In this document: one piece after another, positions 26,734 to 30,944 of the stretch
Position numbering within the stretch: position 1 is the first letter of the stretch
Layout: the number at the start of each line of letters is the position of its first letter
Assembly (NCBI GenBank): GCA_002412555.1
Contig: DHVH01000329.1
Span: 1-30,944, forward strand
Direction of reading: 5' to 3'
Length of the DNA: 30,944 bases
DNA from: Marinilabiliaceae bacterium UBA5213
GTDB lineage: Bacteria > Bacteroidota > Bacteroidia > Bacteroidales > Marinilabiliaceae
Program-made: the position numbers and the translations under genes
Notes under the pieces: generated by a model
Databases searched by the model: none
What the model was told of the DNA's origin: nothing
Seen by the model: only the letters and a program-made list of their open reading frames with translations

Positions 26734-28158
26734 CGCCTCTGTTTTAATAGCTGAAAGTCGCATCTGTATGGTTCGCTCATTTATGCCTAAGGCCTTAGCA
26801 GCTTGTCTTGTACTTCCGTTTCCGTTTTTTAATGCTTCATTTATCACTGCATTTATGGCCTTGTATTTGATCTCTCCCAGGTGCATACCTTTTGAGAGTG
26901 CTTCCTTAGCCATCAGTTCAAAGCTGCATATATTTTGAGTTGAATGCTCGGGCAATTCGTCATCTTGTAAATCGGGAAGATGAGTTGCCAAAACGGATCC
27001 AAAACCCGGGTGTTTTGCCGCAATGTGTTCTATAATAAACTTCAGTTCCCTAACATTACCCGGATACTCGTAGGAATACAACTCATTTTTTGCCTGCTCA
27101 CTGAACTCAAGTTTTTTTAAGCCATTTGGTTTTTTCGAAAAAAAATGGTTGCACAATAAGGGAAGATCTTCCTTCCGTTCCCTGAGTGATGGAACTTTAA
27201 AAACGCCACATGCTATTCTGTAATATAAATCCTGTCTAAAATTTCCGATCTTTACCTCTTCCTTTAAATTTCTGTTTGTGGCACATACTAGCCTAAAATC
27301 AGTACTCATATAATAATTTGTTCCTACTTTTTTAAAAATCCCATCCTCAACTACTCTCAGTAGAGCCGACTGTAAATGAGGCGACAACTCTCCAACTTCA
27401 TCTAAAAACAGAGTGCCTCTGTTAGCCTGAGCAAAAGCGCCTTCTCTACTTGATATAGCTCCTGTAAATGCCCCCTTTTCGTGCCCAAAAAACTCACTTC
27501 CCCACAAGTCAGGCATAATGGTTGTGCAATCCAACAAGACAATGTTTTCATCCCGCCGTTTTTCACTTATTGTGTGAACCAATCTTGCTAAAGCTTCTTT
27601 TCCTGTTCCGCTTTCGCCAATCAATAATATCGGCATATCGGTAAATAAAGAAGTTTCAATTAATTGATGCAAGAAGTGGATCCAAACCCGGCTCTCTCCA
27701 ACGAGGTTCTCTTTTACATAGTCACTTCCTATTACCTCCGCAATTTTCTGAAACCTTCGTATGTAAATAGTAATGGCCATCTCTACTTCAGGGAGAGAAA
27801 AAAAGGGAATAAAAAGACCTATCTTTTTAAAAAAGGACCTTCCTAAAACCTTTGGATTGTTTTTATCTATATTTAAAACCAGAATTTCATAAAAGGAAAG
27901 TTGATTGATAAAGTCCATTATACTAGAGTCTAAGGTGCTCCCGTCAATGCACAACAGGTAAATGCCTGACTCTATTTGACCTTCTTTTGCCGGCTGAAAC
28001 CCATGGCGTAATAATAGCTTGTTCAACAAAGAAGGAACACTTTTTGAGGTCAAATTAACAGAGAAGGTCTTCAACATATCTAGAAGTTGAATAGGTTTTA
28101 GAAACTTCAGAATTTCTTTCGCTAATCGCAATTTAATAATAAACCTTCCTGAATGCAC
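26704..28158 (-). CDS. Sigma-54-dependent transcriptional activator (bacterial enhancer-binding protein) with unknown N-terminal domain
   Basis: 484 residues. The AAA+ domain (about 150-380) has Walker A GESGTGKE (181-188), the sigma-54 contact loop GAFTGA (229-234), Walker B TLFLDEVGEL (about 249-258) and the sensor/arginine-finger stretch FRQDLYYRI. A Fis-type HTH ends the protein (STRQAAKALGINERTIQMRL). The N-terminal 150 residues are not a standard receiver, GAF or PAS domain that I can recognise. They contain alternating strands and helices (GIYLLCIDGS, EILVLNID), perhaps a degenerate receiver-like fold. The start is GTG 28158, with an in-frame stop just upstream; ATG 28077 would give 457 residues. 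It is convergent with the five-gene operon and, with a sigma-54-like promoter at that operon's front, is its likely switch. Confidence 0.93.
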   Translation of the reverse strand: MHSGRFIIKLRLAKEILKFLKPIQLLDMLKTFSVNLTSKSVPSLLNKLLLRHGFQPAKEGQIESGIYLLCIDGSTLDSSIMDFINQLSFYEILVLNIDKNNPKVLGRSFFKKIGLFIPFFSLPEVEMAITIYIRRFQKIAEVIGSDYVKENLVGESRVWIHFLHQLIETSLFTDMPILLIGESGTGKEALARLVHTISEKRRDENIVLLDCTTIMPDLWGSEFFGHEKGAFTGAISSREGAFAQANRGTLFLDEVGELSPHLQSALLRVVEDGIFKKVGTNYYMSTDFRLVCATNRNLKEEVKIGNFRQDLYYRIACGVFKVPSLRERKEDLPLLCNHFFSKKPNGLKKLEFSEQAKNELYSYEYPGNVRELKFIIEHIAAKHPGFGSVLATHLPDLQDDELPEHSTQNICSFELMAKEALSKGMHLGEIKYKAINAVINEALKNGNGSTRQAAKALGINERTIQMRLSAIKTEASNESFDLSH

Positions 28159-28220
28159 AATTTATTTTACAGAATAATTGGGCAAAAAATTCGATCTTTT
28201 GGCGTTTCCTTGATTTATCT

Positions 28221-28238
28221 CTGGCACAAATTCAGTAA
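28221..28238 (+). promoter_or_regulatory. Weak sigma-54-like -24 element
   Basis: TGGCACA at 28222-28228 is a perfect -24 half (TGGCACR), but the -12 half is poor: CAGT stands where TTGC is expected. It lies upstream of the VOC gene and divergent from the activator gene. Low value on its own. Confidence 0.15.
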
Positions 28239-28334
28239 CAATGACATTCAAGATGTCTTGTTTTTCCAATTTTCTTCTTGTCAGTCGAAGTAGTTTTGTC
28301 TTGAATTTTGATGTTTAACTTAACAAAAAAAAAG

Positions 28335-28694
28335 ATGGAAAAAATTATTTCATGGGTGGAAATTCCGACCGCCGACTTTGATCGTGCCGTTCAATTTTAC
28401 AACAAAGTCTTGAAATTGGAAATGACGGGAGAGGATTTTGGGACGGAAAAAATGGCTTGTTTCCCCTCCGGGGAAGGGGCTATTGTTTATGCGCCGGGTT
28501 ATGCTCCCTCTCACAATGGCGTTATTGTTAGTCTGCTGGTGCCAGACAGTATTGACCTAACTGCTGCACGCATTGAGGAGCTTGGTGGAAAGATTACACA
28601 TGCAAAAACAATGATTGAAGCAGAAGGAAAAGGTTATTTTGCTGTATTTTTGGATTCTGAAGGTAACCGTCTGGGACTTCATGAAAAATTGTAG
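28335..28694 (+). CDS. VOC (glyoxalase/bleomycin-resistance) superfamily protein
   Basis: About 119 residues starting MEKIISWVEIPT, the usual start for this small VOC group. An in-frame ATG at 28311 and a TTG at 28308 would add only a few Lys-rich residues. The two beta-alpha-beta-beta-beta units of the fold are visible: EIPTADFDRAVQFYNKVL in the first, and VSLLVPDSIDL...EELGGKI...FAVFLDSEGNRLGLHE in the second. The conserved final Glu (HEK) and the first-strand Glu (VEIPT) could serve as metal ligands, but the catalytic activity of this group is undefined. It probably acts in the cytoplasm as a dimer. The AraC-family gene 170 bases downstream may be functionally linked. Confidence 0.85.
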   Translation: MEKIISWVEIPTADFDRAVQFYNKVLKLEMTGEDFGTEKMACFPSGEGAIVYAPGYAPSHNGVIVSLLVPDSIDLTAARIEELGGKITHAKTMIEAEGKGYFAVFLDSEGNRLGLHEKL

Positions 28695-28729
28695 AAAAAG
28701 AAAGGCCGACTAAGGTCGCTCAGTGGTTC

Positions 28730-28801
28730 TCATTGTGTTCTTTGTGGTTCTCTGTGATACCTTTAATAATTGTTACACAGAGTTTCACGGAGAACACATG
28801 A
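28730..28801. repeat. Imperfect palindromic intergenic repeat
   Basis: Arms of about 29-30 bases (28730-28759 and 28773-28801) form an imperfect inverted repeat around a 13-base A/T-rich centre, built from GTGTTCT...TTCTCTGTG-like units and their complement (CACAGAG...GAGAACAC). It fills most of the gap between the VOC and AraC genes. The pattern resembles CTCTGTG-type interspersed repeats that I remember from many Bacteroidota genomes. In the RNA it would form a long hairpin. It also creates a spurious N-terminal extension of the AraC reading frame. Confidence 0.6.
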
Positions 28802-28863
28802 AGTTGCACAGGGACCCTTTTTTTACTGCTAAATGTTTTTTTAGCTTTTATAAAATCGGATCA

Positions 28864-29667
28864 ATGAGTTTTAATCTGGCATACCCTTCGCAAAAGCTAA
28901 AACCCTATATTAAACAATATTGGGCCATTGAGCATGTGTTGAAAAGCGGAGCGGCTTATTTGCAGAGAATTGTTCCCAGTGGCTTGCCTGAACTTATTTT
29001 GTACATAGATCACAAACCTAAATCTGAAAAAAGGTCGATTGAAGCGCATTTACTCCTTAATGGACAGCACAACGATTATTACGACCTCCATATTTCAGAG
29101 GATCTGTCAATCTTCTCAATTTTATTTCAGCCCCAGGGGGTGCGTCAGTTTTTTAATTTGCCATTCAGCGAACTCACCAATCGAAGTGTGCCCTTAGAAT
29201 TTATCAATGGTGCCTTGAGTAAGGAATTGCAAGGCAAATTGTCGGATAATATATCATTCAACAATCGGGTGCTTATTGCTGAAGATGTTTTTTGTCAGCA
29301 ACTGACTGCCAATAAGAAGGATTATGATTTTAATAGGATAAGTCATACGGTTGAGGTCATCAGAAATACGAAAGGAGTGGTGGAAATAGACTTTCTTTCG
29401 CAGCAGGCCTGTTTGAGCAGAAAACAGTTCGAGCGCATGTTTTTAGGGTACATTGGGATTTCCCCAAAGCAATACCTGAAAATTGTACGATTCCAATCCG
29501 CTCTGCATATTAATTCACAAAGCAATGACTTGTCGATGACTCAACTGGCACATGAAAGCGTCTATTACGATCAATCTCATTTTATCAATGATTTTAAAGC
29601 ATTGACAGGATTGACCCCTAAAAAATTCTTTGCAGACTGCGATTCTGTGTCTGATTTTTTTGGGTAA
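28864..29667 (+). CDS. AraC-family transcriptional regulator with DUF6597-like N-terminal domain
   Basis: 267 residues from ATG 28864 (MSFNLAYPSQKLKPYIKQYW). The frame is open back to 28723, but that part is translation of the palindromic repeat and is not believed. Residues about 1-130 have the look of the cupin-like N-terminal region (LKPYIKQYWAIEH, VPSGLPELILYI, FQPQGVRQFF) common in Bacteroidota AraC proteins. Residues about 160-260 form the two-HTH DNA-binding domain: EIDFLSQQACLSRKQFERMF and the second helix pair SMTQLAHESVYYDQSHFINDFKALTGLTPKKFF. It has no membrane segment and is a one-component regulator. It may control the VOC gene upstream. An insertion sequence begins within about five bases of its stop, which probably removed the native 3' flank. 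Confidence 0.9.
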   Translation: MSFNLAYPSQKLKPYIKQYWAIEHVLKSGAAYLQRIVPSGLPELILYIDHKPKSEKRSIEAHLLLNGQHNDYYDLHISEDLSIFSILFQPQGVRQFFNLPFSELTNRSVPLEFINGALSKELQGKLSDNISFNNRVLIAEDVFCQQLTANKKDYDFNRISHTVEVIRNTKGVVEIDFLSQQACLSRKQFERMFLGYIGISPKQYLKIVRFQSALHINSQSNDLSMTQLAHESVYYDQSHFINDFKALTGLTPKKFFADCDSVSDFFG

Positions 29668-29796
29668 TGTGGCAAATTTTAGTTGGTGACTTTTTTGTTT
29701 TAATGTGGTATATTATGGTCGTAAGGTGGATGAGGAAATAGGCTCTGCTGGGGAGCAACCTATCAGCAATAAATCTTACAAACATACAGTATGAGT

Positions 29797-29827
29797 AAAA
29801 TGGGATAGTTTATTGCTATCCCATTTT
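29797..29827. terminator. Bidirectional hairpin terminator in the left part of the IS
   Basis: Perfect 12-bp stem: arms 29797-29808 and 29816-29827, 7-base loop, with A-rich start and T-rich end, so it can work on both strands. It ends transposase transcription (minus strand) and would also stop read-through from the AraC gene (plus strand). Confidence 0.8.
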
Positions 29828-29867
29828 TATTATACTGGAGTTTCAAGTAGGCTAAGAAAACCCATTT

Positions 29868-30842
29868 TTATTTTTGGTTCTTTAGCCACAGATACCATTG
29901 GATGTAATGCTTAAAATGTTTCTTGGTTAAGCCCCTATGGATTGCTAAATGGCCCTTTAGATGTCCGAAAAACGACTCAAGCCCATTGGTTGATTTGGGA
30001 ATTCTTGGATTATCAAGATAGTGGAACATATCAGGTAATGCTCTTTTTAATACCACAAAAGATCGTCTTACCATTTTGTGTTTATACCAAAACCTTCCAG
30101 TTTCAGGGTTAAAGCTTTTTTCAGCAATAAAGTCTTTATGTTTTTCATTCCAGGCAATCAATTCAACAATCCAATACCCCCACTGGTTTCTTGTTTCTAT
30201 CCAATGAAGCTTTTTGACAATTGCTAAAAGCTCAAATCCAGCTTCACTCTTTGGATTTAACGTTAGCCATATCTTACACATCCGTTGGACGTGGACAACA
30301 CACCTTTGTATTAAAATTGAGTTGTCTGCTGACCGTATGGCTTTTAACACTGACCTATGTCCATCACAAGTTATGCTTTCAATTTGAACACCTAGGGCTA
30401 ACAAATTAGTGATGTCCTCTTTTATTTCTTCGTACCACTCGCCATCTGTTATCCGGTACAATTGAGTGTACTTGATGGTATTATCTCTATAGAGTACTAG
30501 GCACAACTTGTTGGCAAAATAGGTGCCATCCATCAGTAAATTAAGCTTTTCCGAAGGCCTCACATGTAGAACCGGCCTCTTGGAAAGATAATAATCAAAG
30601 TAGGATTGTAAGGTTCTGGGGCTATATCCGCTGATATGGCTAATTTGAATAATAGTTTGCCTGCCAAGCACCCAGTCTTTAAACCACTTAAATCTATTCT
30701 GACGACTTACTCCTTGGTTTGTAAAAGTGAAAAGTATACCACAATTTTTACATTTGAAGCGTTGTTTCCCTTGCTGTTTTCCCCACTTAATTACATCTAA
30801 ACTATCACAACTCCAACAGCGTTTTTTCTTAGATATTATCAT
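29868..30842 (-). CDS. IS transposase, mutator/IS256-MULE type with N-terminal zinc ribbon (IS1249-like)
   Basis: 324 residues from ATG 30842 (MIISKKKRCWSCDS); an upstream extension to 30923 is open but translates the hairpin and IR region. The N-terminus is a zinc ribbon (CWSC...FKCKNC, residues about 9-33), then an HTH-like stretch (ISGYSPRTLQSYFDYYL). The DDE core follows mutator transposases: first Asp in LMDGTYF, second Asp in ITCDGHRSVL, then the RCVVHVQR motif (C-x2-H) and the final Glu in STNGLESFFGHLKGHL, followed by IHRGLTKKHF. The family label IS1249/IS256 is by motif order and is not certain. All catalytic residues appear present and the frame is unbroken, so the element may be active. 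Confidence 0.85.
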   Translation of the reverse strand: MIISKKKRCWSCDSLDVIKWGKQQGKQRFKCKNCGILFTFTNQGVSRQNRFKWFKDWVLGRQTIIQISHISGYSPRTLQSYFDYYLSKRPVLHVRPSEKLNLLMDGTYFANKLCLVLYRDNTIKYTQLYRITDGEWYEEIKEDITNLLALGVQIESITCDGHRSVLKAIRSADNSILIQRCVVHVQRMCKIWLTLNPKSEAGFELLAIVKKLHWIETRNQWGYWIVELIAWNEKHKDFIAEKSFNPETGRFWYKHKMVRRSFVVLKRALPDMFHYLDNPRIPKSTNGLESFFGHLKGHLAIHRGLTKKHFKHYIQWYLWLKNQK

Positions 30843-30847
30843 AAAAA

Positions 30848-30881
30848 AAGAGTTTATTGAAACCAATTTCAATAAACTCTT
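30848..30881 (-). terminator. Intrinsic terminator abutting the transposase start codon
   Basis: Perfect 15-bp stem: arms 30848-30862 and 30867-30881, 4-base loop. On the minus strand it is followed by a run of about seven Ts that leads directly into the transposase ATG (30842). It is oriented to stop transcription coming from outside the IS. Confidence 0.8.
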
Positions 30882-30944
30882 CGAAATATCAATATACACA
30901 ATGCATTCAGAGGTTTTTACCAACTATTTTTTGCTATTATATCT

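Larger units (their letters stand above)
29672..30935. mobile_element. Insertion sequence with mutator-type transposase
   Basis: A transposase gene flanked by a candidate terminal inverted repeat: GCAAA-n3-TAGTTGGT-n-A at 29672-29689, matched on the opposite strand at 30917-30934 (about 14 of 19 positions). This gives an element of about 1.26 kb. I could not find a target-site duplication, and the right flank is almost at the window end, so the borders are provisional. The 180 bases left of the transposase contain a hairpin at 29797-29827. Confidence 0.5.

Noticed and set aside
28723..28863. N-terminal extension of the AraC regulator
   Set aside because: It is translation of the palindromic repeat; the protein family starts at the SFNLAYPSQKLKPYI stretch encoded from 28864.
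30843..30923. N-terminal extension of the transposase
   Set aside because: It reads through a terminator hairpin and the terminal repeat; the zinc ribbon follows directly after ATG 30842.
1..30944. CRISPR array, tRNA, rRNA or prophage genes
   Set aside because: No regular repeat-spacer pattern, no cloverleaf in the spacers, no rRNA-like stretch and no phage structural genes were seen on either strand.

Overview
The window looks like a chromosome segment of a Bacteroidota bacterium. Evidence: a SusC/SusD pair, a hybrid two-component regulator, many signal peptidase II lipoproteins, A/T-rich spacers and few Shine-Dalgarno sequences. The exact genus cannot be read from the sequence. No tRNA, rRNA, CRISPR array or origin was seen.

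Region 1 (1-about 19364, perhaps to 21145) is a polysaccharide utilization locus for alpha-mannosides. It starts with a hybrid two-component sensor/regulator cut by the window edge. A tight rightward operon follows: a BSP-type metallopeptidase lipoprotein and three GH92 alpha-mannosidases. It ends at a perfect 16-bp hairpin, which faces a leftward calpain-type cysteine protease lipoprotein. Further right, a leftward susC-susD pair ends at its own terminator. Three exo-mannosidases plus two exported proteases suggest the food is mannosylated protein (high-mannose N-glycoprotein or yeast mannoprotein). Residue patterns suggest GH92 no. 3 is an alpha-1,2 enzyme and nos. 1 and 2 are not. A class C beta-lactamase-fold serine hydrolase (19826-21145) is divergent from susC.

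Region 2 (21389-28158) is the most unusual part. Five tightly packed rightward genes encode: a protein with an acidic leader, a cationic helix and a glycine zipper; a predicted gluzincin zinc peptidase; a 589-residue protein I do not recognise; a V8/trypsin-type serine protease; and an amidohydrolase-fold protein. The last overlaps, tail to tail by 30 bases, a sigma-54-dependent activator with an uncharacterised N-terminal sensor region. A good sigma-54 (-24/-12) promoter candidate lies about 60 bases before the first gene. I read this as a sigma-54-switched effector/protease cassette, possibly a protease-activated membrane-active peptide system. The function is inference.

Region 3 (28335-30942) holds a VOC-family protein, an AraC-family regulator, an imperfect palindromic repeat between them, and an insertion sequence of about 1.26 kb with a mutator-type transposase. 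A strong terminator hairpin abuts the transposase start codon.
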